DNA of 64,000 nucleotides from Pseudocercospora fijiensis CIRAD86 (lineage: Eukaryota; Ascomycota; Dothideomycetes; Mycosphaerellales; Mycosphaerellaceae): the NCBI RefSeq assembly GCF_000340215.1, contig NW_006921552.1:1-64000 (forward strand), read 5' to 3'. Both the position numbers and the translations under genes were made by a program. Below, piece after piece: positions 37,374 to 48,910 of the stretch. Numbering within the stretch: position 1 is the stretch's first letter; every line of letters begins with the position of its first letter. The notes beneath the pieces are model-generated. The model had not been told where the DNA came from, ran no database searches, and worked only from the letters and a program-made list of their open reading frames with translations.

Positions 37374-40300
37374 TTCTATATATTGTTTTAGGTAGGAAAC
37401 CAACTTAGTTAGTAAAAACCTCCCTCCTATCCTATTTATAAGTGTTAATCTTCCTCGTTTCCTAGTTTTCCTTCCTCTAGGGTATACTAGTATTATAGTT
37501 GTTACCCTCTAACTACCTTGCCTACTGCCCTACCCTTCTTTCCCCCTCTTCTTCCCTCCTTCTTATCTACTCCTTAGTTTCCCTTACTAGTGCGAATTGT
37601 TATACAAATCCCTATTTAATAATCTACTTTACTATCCTCTTTAGGTCTTCTTTGCTCTAGATTAGCTTATCGTATTCCCTTTCTATTGCTTTTAGTCTCT
37701 AATTACTTCTACCTTCTAACTATTAAGGGCAGACTAGTAGTATATACTTAGGGTTCTAAGATTAGTAGCTATATTAGTAAGCCCTGCTTTCAATTCCTAG
37801 GACGTTTCTTCTAAATAGGTAAGATCTGAATCTAATATATTTAGATCTGATTTAGATAGCTAGGCTTGCCTCGGCCCTATTTAGGTCCTTATAGAGCTAG
37901 TAGTTATATTAACTAAATTTGATTAGTGCCTTTAGGGTTCCTAGTCTAACTTATATTTTGTTCTATTCCTGCTCCTATAGGTATCTAGCTATTAATTCTG
38001 CTAGGCTTTGTTTCTCTCTCTTTAGTTTGTCTTCCTTTAGCCTTATATTTAGTCCCTAAAGCTCTTTCTCTAGCATTTCTCTTATTAAGACTCTATAGTG
38101 CTCTAGGTCTTTGACTTTCTAGGGAGTTATTTGTAGTCTGTCTCGCCTCCTAGTCCTAATATACTAGGCTTTTATCTTGTCTAGTGCCTTTTAGATAGTC
38201 TATTAAGCTAGGTATTCTATTGTCTTTACTATATATTAGTATCTTAGTCCCTTAAAGTATTGTTTAACTAGCAGGATCCCTAATTCTATTTCTACTACCC
38301 TTATAGGTATAGTTTTATATACTCCTAGGATTTTCTTTAGGCTTTAGGTTTAGGACCTACTAACTAGTTGCTCGATCCTCTTTAGTGTTTTCTCCTAGGC
38401 TATCTATATCTGTACTCTATATAGTATTGCTAGCTTAACAATTGCTTTATATATAACTTTAGCTTTCTCGAATATAGCCCCCTATATAGAGGCTATAAGC
38501 CTATTAATAGATTGTATGTTAGTATCTGCCCTCTACTTTGCCTTCTTTACTTGTAGTCCCTAATTTAGTTTTAGGTCTAGCTAGATCCCTAGTACCCTAA
38601 GCTCTGCTAATAGTTGGGTTTTAAAGCCTTAGATAGTAATTGACTGCTTTATATTATAGGTTGATTTAGCCTTACTAAAGTAGATAAGCTAGTATTTTTC
38701 TAAGGCGAATTTTGCTCTATATCTCTTTACCTATTTTTTATACTCCTAGTGCTTCTCTTCTAGGATCTTATAGTTGGTTTCTATTGTCTTAGACTAGGCT
38801 AGGATGTTTGTATTATCTACAAACCCTAATGCTAATATATTTCTTAATTCTAGGAGTAGGAGTAGGTCTGCTATAAAGATAAGGAAGAGGATTAGGGAGA
38901 GTATTAATCCTTAGGGGATTCCCTTTTTAGTTAGTATTAGGTCTAATTTAAATTTGCCTAGAATAAGCTATATTAACCTTTCCTATAGGAAGGACTAGAT
39001 AAATTGGACTATCTAGTTTAGTATAGCCTTCTATTTAAGTATATATAGGAGCCTTTTATAGGAGATATTGTTAAAGGCTCCTAAGATATTAAGGGAGAGG
39101 AGGGTTACTACCTAGTTTTAACTATAGTACTAGATATACTTAATCTGTTCTATAATTAGTTCTATAGCTATTAGTGTTAACCTCTTCTTTCTTCCTCCTA
39201 TTTAGCCTTTAAGAAGGATATTCCTTTCCTCGGCAAAGGTTGTTAGCCTTTTAGCGACAATTTTTTCTAGCACCTTGCCTATTATATTAAGTAGGGCTAT
39301 TAGTCTATAGGCCTTAAGCTACGTATAGTCTTCCTTCTAGGGCTTCCTTAGTACTACTGTTAAGGACTTCCTAAATAGTCTTAGGTAGTGTTCTAGTGCT
39401 AGGCTTTATAAAAAGATATTAGCTAGTGCTAGGGCTAGCCCCTTCCTATATACTTTTAGAAGTTTGTTATAGATCTTGTCTTCTCCTAGTGCCTTATTGC
39501 CTAGAATTTTCTTTAGGATCCTTTTAATAGTTTCGGGTTTAACCTAGGTGTCTCTTAGTATACCTAGTAATAGAGTCTCTTATTCTTTCTCCTTTATATC
39601 TAATAGGTCTGCTTATACTTTTCTATAGAAGAAGTATTAGCCTAGGGCTCTTACTTTCCCTTCTATTATAGTCTACATTTGTCCTTATTAGTCTATAATA
39701 TCCGGGAATTGTAGTAGCATATCTTTATCCTATTTAGGTCTCCTTGCCTATTTAGCTATCCTCTATATCTCCTCTAGTTTCTTTATAATTATTCCTATTA
39801 TAGATCTCTATTCTTGTATCTTATCTTTCTTAATCTAGATCTTCTTTTCCTAGCAGGCCTTATTATAGTTGTCCTATACTTCCTAGGTATAGGTTTGTAT
39901 CTACTGCCTCCTAGCCTTCCTTACTACTTTAACCTTCTTTATATACTTACTAGTCTAGTATAGTTGCTAGTATAGTAAATGTTTCTTTGCTAGGGTATAC
40001 TTTCTAGCTACCTGTTTTAGGATTCCTATTAGTTCTTCTACTGCCTTGTTAATGTCCTCTAGCCTTAGGAGGTGCTTTATTAAGAGTTCCTCTAGTTTTG
40101 GGTCCCTTTCTAGTTCCTCCCTAATCCTGTCCTATTAGGCACCTTTCTAGTTAAGCTTCTCCTCTAGTTCCCTTTCCTAATTAGCTTAGACATTTAGCTC
40201 AATCTATACCGGGAAGTAGTCTAATAATTCTTCTAGCTCCTAGTTAACCCTATATCTTATAATCCTGTTCCTAATCTAATATAATGCAAAGTATAGGTCT

Positions 40301-40854
40301 AGTATACTACTGCTTCCTCTTGCCTCCTAAGTAATTAGTCCCTTTAGGGTAACAATTTCTATTCCTTCCCTCTCTAATATATTAATTAGTCTTCCTACTA
40401 AGAAGTAGTAAGCTAGGGTAAAGTCTAAGCCCTAGAGGGGGTAGTAGAGGTTGAAATCCCTAAGTAGGATTTAGTAGGTATTCCCCTAGATAACTCTAGG
40501 TAGTCTTTCTAGGGTTTTTAGTTAGGTACTGCTTCTTAAGTCTAGTAGTAGGTTGTATATATAGTAGACTTAGAGTATACCTTAGGATGTCTCTACTTAA
40601 ACTAATATTAGGTCCCTATCCTCCTATAGTATAGCCTACTAGGTTTCTGTATCTATCTCCTTACTAATATAGATATATGTCCTTAAGGCTCCCTAGTTAT
40701 AGATAATTAGGTAGTATCTTAGGTCTTTAACTATTGCTAGTCTCTTTATATATAGGTTGAGCTAGGGCTCTTAGATTGCAATAATATAATATTCTTTTAG
40801 GTTTAGTGCTTAAAGGAAGCTCCTCTATACTTTGTCTTTACTCTTATTAACATT
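37374..40854 (-). pseudogene. LINE copy 2 ORF2 (endonuclease-RT)
   Basis: Mirror of copy 1 ORF2: the endonuclease region at about 40,100-40,850 and RT at about 38,560-39,330, with the catalytic box FVDN near 38,820 (Asp to Asn as in copy 1). Stops are TAG/TAA. Confidence 0.82.
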
Positions 40855-40883
40855 GTACTATATAATGTTTAGTAATGTTGCAA

Positions 40884-42044
40884 TATTTATTAGGTTTTAT
40901 CTATATTATTTCCCTATAAGTTTTCCTTTAGTCTTCCCTTACTTTAGACTAATATTTAACTAAGCTTTGTCTACCCTGCTTCCTTTCCTATAATGTTAAG
41001 GTATCTTAGTCTCCCTAGTTACTAGTAACTCTCTTATACTAGTAAGGCCCTGAATGTGAACCTATTATCTTGTCTAGACCTCTTTTGTAGCACTTAGCTA
41101 GGTTGCTTCTATACCTAGCTGCCCTAGCTTATTGTATATCTTTTTAGTATATTAATTCTAGCTTCCTTTGCCTTCCTAGCTGCCTATATTCTTACTAGGC
41201 ATTCCTTCGCCTAAGAGGGGTGTCTTTTAGTATAGTATATATATCTTACCTCTCCCTTATATGCTTTGCATTCTTTAACCTAGTAATCCCCTATATAATA
41301 GGAGTAGGTATTAGTTGTCTTTATATACTTAGCTGCTAAGTGTCTATAGTGTTAACATTTGAAGTACTGCATTATCCTATAGTTGCTTCTATATATCTCT
41401 GTTTCTAATCTTTTAAAGTCCTAGAACAACCCCTAGTCTAGCACTATATTAGCTTGCTCTATACTCCCTACCTAGATAATTAGGGAAGACTGCTTCTTAG
41501 TCTCTTCAATTTTCCTTTTAATCTATACTACTTTTGTAATCTTTAGGCCTAGGTATATAGCTTAGTTTTGTCTCTATAGGCTCTTAACATCCTATTCTTC
41601 CTTAAAGCTTCTTATTATACTATAGGCTATAATTATAAATTACTGTTAGGAGACCTTTACTGTTTTCCCTATCTTAGTTGTCTATTCTTTTTATATTTCT
41701 AGCTTCTTTTTGTCCTACTCTTATACTATAAATAGCTTAATTACCCCTTTACCTTCGTTCCTAGCCCTAATTACTTCTTTAACTGCAATTCTTTCTACAA
41801 TCTCTTTCCCTATAAGTCCTTAGATTTCCTTTTGCTCCTATAGGTCCGTAATATAGACTCTAACTACTGTCCTCGGGGGTTTTAGCGCCTCCTAACTAGC
41901 TACTGCTGCCTAGGTACGGTAGTTTAGGCTTATCTCCTATTGTTTCTTCGTAATCTTTACTACGACTGTATTAGCTACCTTTATAATTACGTAGCTTGCC
42001 TAGCTATAGATTGCTTTCAGTCCTCTAAGGAGTTCTAAGATTAT
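40884..42044 (-). pseudogene. LINE copy 2 ORF1 (Gag-like)
   Basis: Homologous to copy 1 ORF1. The zinc-knuckle region lies at about 41,200-41,370, with the first Cys pair retained (GYACTTCAAATG-type sequence read on the - strand near 41,365). RIP stops are present throughout. Confidence 0.72.
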
Positions 42045-42779
42045 TATCCTATATACCCTCTTAGGGGTTCTTCTATCTTCCGCCTTTAGTACCTCCTCTG
42101 CCCTAGTATATAGTGCTTTCTATTCGTCCTCCCTTCCTTCTTAACTGTCTTCCCTTCGTCTCTAATTGTTCGCTACCATTTTCCTTTTCTAATATGCCGC
42201 GAGTATATCCTAGTAAGAATCCTCGTAACTATATAGAAAGTCGAATCGAACCGGGTCTTAACGTCTTAGGTAAAACAGAGTAGGCGCTAAAGAGGCCGCT
42301 TTTACTATCGCTTATTCTATACGATATTCTAGGTATCGGTTTTAGGGCGCTCGATTAGGTTCTTTTAAATAGCCTTGAATCGGTTATATCTCTATAAGCT
42401 CGAGTTCGTATATATTACTAGACGACGAAGCTAGAGAAAAAGAGTTAGAACTATACTAGGTTGCCGGCTACGGGTACCGGCTATAGATAAAAGTTATACC
42501 TTATATAAAACGAGAGCGAGGCTCTCTACCTTATCCTATCTTATTACTATAACGAGTTTCTCGACTTTCGACTTTACTTTGTCCTTATCTAGGATCTTCT
42601 ATTAGTCGTCGTTTAATAGTATAATTTTAAGCGTCTTAAAGAGGGCTCGGATCGCGATTTAAACTATATAAGCGAGATAGGGAAACTTCTATAGGGATAT
42701 AACTAGTAACGACGTCGGCTCCGATTTAATAGGGCTAGGGCTATTACTAGGCTCCTCTTTATCGTTATCGTCGTACGTA

Positions 42780-44240
42780 TTATCGTACGTATCCGGAATC
42801 GTAGCGAGCTTAATATTCGGAAGATTAAGCTAGATTATAGACCTTGTAATCTCCTCTACGTACTCGACTCTATCGATATAATTAGTAATTTTAAAGATAT
42901 ACGCGAGTAAATTGTATATATAACGCCTTATATAATATTCGATTATTACTAGCGTTATCCGTAGTAATCGAGATTAGTTTCGTTATTACGCTAACCCTAT
43001 CTATTGCCGTATAGATAAGCTTCGCTATATCCTTACTAGTATAGGAACCTAGAATTTTAGGGAATCCGATTATAAGTTCCTAGAGTTTCTAATCCGAATT
43101 AATAAAGTATAGTATAATCGAGAGGAAGGAGGCTCTTATAGTCCGGCTTAACTAGCTATCGATAGCAATAGCTACTTAGCGAGTATTACGGAGGATCTCC
43201 CGAATATCGTCTAACGTAGCCTCTTTATTCTTTTCGAATATAATACGCTATATTATAGCGCCGAGAAATAGGGGAGGGTAGTTTAAAAGATATAGATATA
43301 TTTTCTATATAGACTCCCTTTCGTAGAAGTCTTCCGAAAGACCGTTTATAGCTAGCATTTCGTTTACTAGTTACTTAAAGTCTTCGGGGGAGAAATCGGT
43401 AGCCTTTAATGCTAGAGCTTTCTTAAGCGTAGCCTATAATAATTAGCTATATCTCTACGGTTAATTAAAGTAGCTAGAATCTGTAGCCGGTAGCTATAGC
43501 CGGTAGCTATAGCCGGTATTTTAGAAGACGTACCTCTTTCTAGAACGCTATATCTATATTAACTCTCCTCTCTCCTTAAGATTCCCGATATCGTTTAGAA
43601 TAGAGATAGTTCGTAGGCGATAAGTTCCTATCCCCTAGTTTCGGGTATTTTAAGATTAAACTATAGAAGTTATAGACAATTACTAGTTAACCTTTAAGTC
43701 GAGAAGTCGTATAACGGTATAATACCCCCTCTATAAAGAACTTCTAGAATATATCTATTCGCTCTTTACTCCCCTATCGTATCGAGTACTTCCGGAGTTT
43801 ATACTCTTTCGAACGTAAGTATAAAGGAAACTATATCTTATAGACCTATTAATTAAACTGCTCTATATACTCGGGTTTCTAAAGATACGCCTAGCTAGCC
43901 TTTTCGAAGATTTCCGGGTTAATACTCGATATTCTTATATCTCCGAATAACCTTCTACTTAGACTCCGTAAAGGTAAGGACTAGGTAGTAGTACCCTATA
44001 ATAAATTCCTACTACTAGGATTCGGAGAGGATAAATCTAGCCCTAATCGTCGTCTAGGACTCGATAGGCTCGAAGGTAAGTATACGACCTCCTCTCGACG
44101 TTATCGTAATCTCGCTCGTATACTAGACTATTTCGACTATCGTCTCGTTATTACCCTTCCTAGTATAGCGCCTAGTATATATACAATATCGGTCGGTATG
44201 TTCTAAAGTTTTACATAGTAAGGTAAGGACTTAGGAGTAG
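42780..44240 (-). pseudogene. hAT transposase, N-terminal and central part
   Basis: On the - strand, about 44,240-43,560 gives a frame with CKTLEHTDRY and YTRKGN text, perhaps a degraded zinc-binding N-terminus. About 43,250-42,790 gives SIASQLSRTIRASFLSIILYF, KLQELIIGFPKILGSYT and ISITTDNASNN, the last at about 42,943-42,975. The 'TTDNASNN' block with the preceding 'H/YTSKDIA' spacing is diagnostic of the hAT catalytic core. A run of the GCCGGTAGC motif at 43,484-43,520 sits between the two blocks, perhaps in an intron. The frame ends at 42,237 against the LINE 2 target site and continues at 37,318. Confidence 0.82.
43484..43522. repeat. GTAGCCGGTAGCTATA tandem run
   Basis: Three units of TAGCCGGTAGCTA between transposase blocks; the same core as the array at 32,998-33,058. 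Confidence 0.75.
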
Positions 44241-44459
44241 TAGATATATACTAGTAGCTATAGGGAAACACCCTTTCTTTTATAGTATCGTATCGTTAGG
44301 AATAGCTAGGTAGTATATAGCTAGCTACCTTTTTTTTTGTTTCCTAGCTACCTAACTACTAGATTTTTTTTTCCTAGCTACCCTAGCTCGCCTAACTGCT
44401 AGAATTTCTTTCCCAGCTACCCTAACTACCTAAATTTTACCTTCTATACGGCGGCTCTA

Positions 44460-45840
44460 TCCTACTAACGGAACCGAGCTACTATACCTAACGAATCTAA
44501 GCTCGTTTTTAGTCTTAATCTATCCTCTTTTAGTATAAGACACTTAATAAGCAAATACTTAGGCCGAGTCTAACTACGAACCCTAAGACTAACTAATAGC
44601 TCTATTAACTAATCCTAATCCTCGAACTCCTTCCGCTTCTTAGTAAAGACCTTAAAGAGCGCTCGAGCTTCTTCGGGTACCTACGGAGTAGTCGAAATAA
44701 AGCCGTATCGCTAAAATAGGTAATCCTTCGGAGGCTTATACAGAGATTTAGAGAATTCTAACGCTAATCTATCCTACTAGTAGCTTAGATTCCGGATATA
44801 AGCCCTCTCTGCCTTAGTAAAGATTTTATATAGTAGTAGTACTCTACCCTCGTAAAACGCTTTCTATTTAACTATTAGTATCTGCCGGCTACGAACGCCG
44901 GCTATATATACCGAGTATAGAATAATTACCTATACCTCTTCCTCCTTTAGTAATACTTCTACCGTCCCTAGATACCTCGCCCCGATCGTATTAATCGTAA
45001 GCTACTTTGCCTTTATAGACGAAAGGGCTTCGCTCTAATACTAATAAAGAAACTTCTACTCTATATCGAGGATATAAAGACGACTAGTCTCGATTCTAAT
45101 CCTTATTAGCTTTTCGTAGTAGCTTTAACTATGATTTTCTAGATTAATACGACTTATACCTTAGCCCTTTACTAGTATCTCGTCTCTTTAACTATACTCG
45201 ATCTACTCCTAGCGCTTATCGTCTATAGCGTTAGGCCCTAAGACTATACCTGTTACTAGATCGACGTATAGTATCTCCTCGCTTTTTTTAGTTCCTTTAT
45301 TCGTAGTATTAAGCTCTATTGCGGTATCCTAAACTCTAGTATTATTGTTCTCGGCTATCTAAATATCTCCGTTACTATCGGTCGTATCGATAGAGGTAGC
45401 GGCTATATGTCTAAATACTATTAGTTAACGTATTAAAGAAAAATATACCGGCTATAGCTACCGGCTACGGCTACTAGCTATAGCTGCTAGCTACGGCTAC
45501 TAGCTAGATTAACTTACGCTACTAGAACTTTACGCTTAAAAACTAGCCGCAATTCTTTCCTCCTCTTAGCCTTCTCTTAGGTTGTCTTCTTATTCTAACC
45601 TTTACCTTTTTCTATAGGCGCTAGCTATCGATAGAATACCTTATTTCGCGCCTTTTTTCTCTTATTCTTAGCTCTTTTATCCTTATCTATCTTCTCGTTT
45701 CTCTCGCGGTCTCGTATAGAATTCTTCTTTATAGAGTACTTCTCTTTAGTCTTACGCTTTTTAGTTAGATACCTAGGTAAAATAAACTCGCGGTCTTTAG
45801 TTCTATCTTCTATTTAGTACGCGGCGCGCTTCTCTCTTAC
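44460..45840 (-). pseudogene. Decayed - strand ORF next to the hAT transposase, unrecognised
   Basis: The - strand frame at about 44,470-44,830 reads FTKAERAYIRNLSY, EFSKSLYKPPKDYLFQRYGF and KVFTKKRKEFED. At about 45,540-45,840 there is a strongly basic Lys/Arg-rich segment (YLTKKRKTKEKYSIKKNS, RDRERNEKIDKDKRAKNKRKK). The middle is less clear, and a motif cluster at about 45,446-45,515 (ACCGGCTACGGCTACTAGCTA) splits it. It could be an upstream exon of the transposase or a second gene of the element. Confidence 0.35.
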
Positions 45841-46197
45841 TGTTGTAAGGAAAAGGGGCGGGGGCGTAGCGTACAGTAGTTATTATCGGTATAGGTATAG
45901 AGGAAGAAGTTAAAAGGTATAAGAATATCGCGAAGCCCTAATTATTGCCGCCTACGTAACGTTATATAGGTAAGCTTTCGTAACTACGGCAACTACGCCC
46001 TAGTAACGGCAAAAGAGCGTAGTAAATATAATATAGTTACTATTATAGCCGGCAATCGTAGCCGGTAGTCGAATAAGAGTGTCCTTATAGTAAAACTAAT
46101 ATAGTCTCTAGTTTAAACTAGGAATCTATATAGTTCGAAAAAACTAAACCGGAACTAGGGAGCTAGTTCGCCGCTAAGAAACTAAACTATATACGTT

Positions 46198-46222
46198 TAG
46201 TAGTTCGGTTTCCGAACTACTA
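46198..46222. repeat. Perfect 11-bp palindrome at the right end of the hAT region
   Basis: TAGTAGTTCGG, loop TTT, CCGAACTACTA. It lies 9 bp inside the proposed right terminus. The left end has no equally good palindrome but carries repeated GTTTAGTTTAG/GGTTAGTTTA (32,040-32,105). Confidence 0.8.
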
Positions 46223-46231
46223 CGGGGTCTA

Positions 46232-47940
46232 CTAGAGAGTCTTAGTCTTAGCGGTTAACTCTTACTATTATTTAGCCTTATCGGTAGCCTTATTCTTAAG
46301 TATCCTAGTAGGGGCACCTACACTAGGGCGAGTAGGATTCTGTAGGCTCTTACCTCTACCTTAGGACTAGGTTTAGGACCTCGTAGTAGCGTAGGCACCT
46401 ATACTATTCTTAGTAACCGCGTATACGTTAGCGACTAAGTCCTAGTCCTAAGAACTAAAGTTAACTTTAACGGCCTTAGCAGTACTATTACTACTTCGCT
46501 CCTTAACCTACTTTGCTATAACCTTCTTAGTCTCTCGTTTAGTAATAGCGGCGAGGATACTAATTCTAGTCTCCTTAAACTCGATCTTGCCGCTATACTT
46601 GTTCTCTAGAAGGGTCCTAAGTTAAGGTAGCTTTAGTACTCTACGATCCTATTCGAAGTCTATCTTGTCGCTAGTATCGGTACAACAGAACCGGCTATTT
46701 ACTTATATAACGAGCTTCCTATTAAGAAGCTCTTTCTAGATAGGATAGTCTAATTAGATATATTTAAAACCGCCGTATATCTAGCACTTGCTATCTAAGT
46801 TAGAATAGATCTTCTATATAGCGTAAATATTAACTAAAGGAGCTTTAGGATAGTTAGGGTCGGGGAACTACTAGACTAGTAGCACCTCCCTTAGTATACT
46901 AGTATTAATAATCTCCCTAACTCGCTATAATACTTCCGTATTAAGGTTAAGCTAGGCTAGGGATTTAGCTAAGTCTACTATATCCTAAGAGTGTTTAGTA
47001 ACAGTAGGAGTTATAGGCTTAGGACTGTTTTGCGATTTTAGGAGGAACTTAGTACCTTTATTAATTCTAAAGGAGAAGTTTCTAACCTATACTAGGTTAT
47101 TCCTATCTTCGCCGTAAATAAACTTCCTTATATCGGCGGAGCTATCGATATCGGCCTTAATACACTCTAGGACCTCTTTGTACTTCCTAAAGCTCTTAGG
47201 ATCGGCCTCGCTAAGCTTATAGTAGCGGAAGATACGCTAAGCTATAGGCTATAGTAACCCCTAAAAGAGTAGCCTTATTCTCTACGAATTCTCGAGATCC
47301 TACTAGTCGATACTATCCGCTAACTTAACAAACTCGCGGATATACTCCCTTAGGTCGTTATCCTTAGTACGCCTCGTTAAATAGAGGGCCTCGAGCTACG
47401 CGCGACTACCTTTAATACGACGGCTATCGCGTTCCCGATATTTCCTTAGAAAGGCCTTTTTAATAGTCTCCTAGTTAGTATTAGACTTATCGTCCTTTTC
47501 TAGGTAGCTAACTAGGGTTGTAAGGATTCGGTAAAGCTTAGTAATAGTAGTCCTCGTAAGGGACCTAATCTTATACTAGTTAGACTTACTATCGAGTTCG
47601 TACTCGATTAAAGCGTCCTTAAAGCGCTTTATAAATACTATAGCGTTCTACCCTTCGAATAAGAGGTTTCTACCGCTTCCTAGCTCTAGTAGGCGGCGCC
47701 TATTCTAATAGAGAAACTTAGTCTACTTCTCGATTGTCTTTATAATAATATTATAGAGTACCTCTAGCGTAGAAGGCCTAGTAGCCTCTCCTAGGTTAAT
47801 AGCGCTTATAATAACTAGTCGACGCCTAATTTCCTCGTTAATAGGATTAGGGGGGGTATCGGAGTTAGAGGATTCTACTAATCCGTAATACTCGTCTTCG
47901 CTTAAGCTTATTCGGTTATTATAATAAAAGAGTTAAAGTA
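46232..47940 (-). pseudogene. Ty3-like gag remnant (element F)
   Basis: The - strand frame from about 47,940 down. The retrotransposon Gag block at about 47,300-47,500 reads WETIKKAFLRKYRERDSRR, AQLEALYLTRRTKDN and LREYIREFVKLADSI, a good match to the Ty3 Gag capsid region. A degraded zinc knuckle (C, IYGGFKYI, LDYP; original form C-x-IC-GGFGHI-x-x-C) is at about 46,740-46,790. Low-complexity text follows to a TAG at 46,232-46,234, exactly beside the proposed hAT end. The pol expected downstream is missing here and probably lies beyond the hAT region (see 31735-32025). Confidence 0.72.
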
Positions 47941-48723
47941 AAATACTATATAAAAGTGTTTTTAGTATAGTTAGTAGGTTTGTTTCTATATTGCTATACG
48001 AGAAAGTAGTATACTAGGCTATTTTCCCCTAATAATACCTCTAGGGTAGTATTAGGCTTTAGCCTCCTAGTAGTCGCCTAGATATTACTAGGAGCTTAAT
48101 TTAGTAATATTTAATAAAAAGCCGCTCGGAGGAAGGAACTATAACCTCTATTTACTCCTAGATCCTAGAGACTAGCTCCCTTACTAACTATTATTATCTC
48201 CCTTACCTAGGTAGGGGGGTAGGGGCCTTCTTTTCTTAGTAGAAGGCTAAGTACTATCTAAGCGAGGCTACGAATCGGGGAGCAATCTACCTAATTAATA
48301 GGTAGGACTCTCTAGTTATCTAACCTATAGTCTAGAAGTTACTATCTATCGATAGTCTTAGCGGGACCTAGTAAGGTTAATAGGTAATTAATCTATCTTC
48401 TCTTTAGGCTACTAGTCCGCGTTACTATCTTATAACCGGGCCGGTAGGTAGTAGCTTATCTCGAGTAAGCGGTACTAAATAGTAAATAGGTCTTCGACCC
48501 GGAGCTAAGTCCTTAGAAACTAGCTATAGTCGTAGACTAGGCCCTAATTTATAATAGTCCTAAGGGTTTATAGCTTTTTAGGGTTAAAGAGATGCCCTCG
48601 TTAAGAGGTTCTTTGCTTATTATAATAGCCCCTTAAGATACTTCTATATCGTCTATATCGTAGGCTTTTATCGTACCCTCGCTTTAGTTATAGCTATTCG
48701 TGCCCTAAGACTACCTTTAATAT
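47941..48723. other. Leader or LTR-like tract of element F, left of element E
   Basis: No gene. Contains GGTAGGGGGGTAGGGG (about 48,213-48,228) and scattered CCTAGTAG/CTACTAGG. Sequence before the AATAT target (48719-48723) resumes at 55,461 after element E, so 47,941-48,723 plus 55,466 onward was once continuous. Confidence 0.4.
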
Positions 48724-48910
48724 TATTACGGGTAAGTAACGCGTACGCAGATACTAGATATAAGACTTAATAGGTTCGATAAAGAGCTAAGTCTATCTAC
48801 GTGAATCCGAATAGTTTTGTATAGTACGCTAAGCGCTAAGTAGTAGGTTAGAGTCGCGTAGGCCGAATGCCTAAGGCTAGCGCTTTCTACCTAGGGCATA
48901 GCCCTTTATA
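48724..48910 (-). repeat. 3' LTR of element E
   Basis: TATTACGGGTAAG to GCCCTTTATA, 187 bp; pairs with 55274-55460. Confidence 0.92.

Larger units (their letters stand above)
37319..42220 (-). mobile_element. Tad1-like LINE copy 2, full-length or nearly so, opposite strand to copy 1
   Basis: 4,902 bp, flanked by the direct repeat CCTCGTAACTATATAG (37303-37318 and 42221-42236). The 3' end is at the left, with ATAGATAGATAT as the TATC-type tail. Homologous to copy 1 over 37319-42096; the extra 124 bp at 42097-42220 are the 5' end that copy 1 lacks. It lies inside the hAT transposase gene. RIP damage is heavy but differs in detail from copy 1, so the pair could be used to infer the original sequence. 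Confidence 0.93.
32026..46231 (-). mobile_element. Large hAT-type DNA transposon region (candidate limits), interrupted by LINE copy 2
   Basis: It holds a hAT transposase on the - strand split by LINE copy 2, plus extra decayed ORFs on both strands. Candidate ends: TAGACCCTATAGTAGTTT at 32026 and the reverse complement of TAGACCCCGTAGTAGTTC at 46231, 15 of 18 positions alike. If RIP changed CAG to TAG, both ends would begin CAG, as many hAT termini do. The expected 8-bp TSD was not seen (ATTTCGAA versus CTAGAGAG), so the limits are provisional. A motif around GCCGGTAGC is scattered through this interval and rare outside it. Without the LINE the unit would be about 9.3 kb, long for a hAT element. 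Confidence 0.5.

Noticed and set aside
32018..46239. 8-bp TSD for the hAT-type element
   Set aside because: The flanks ATTTCGAA and CTAGAGAG do not match, and the mismatches are not RIP-type, so no TSD is claimed.
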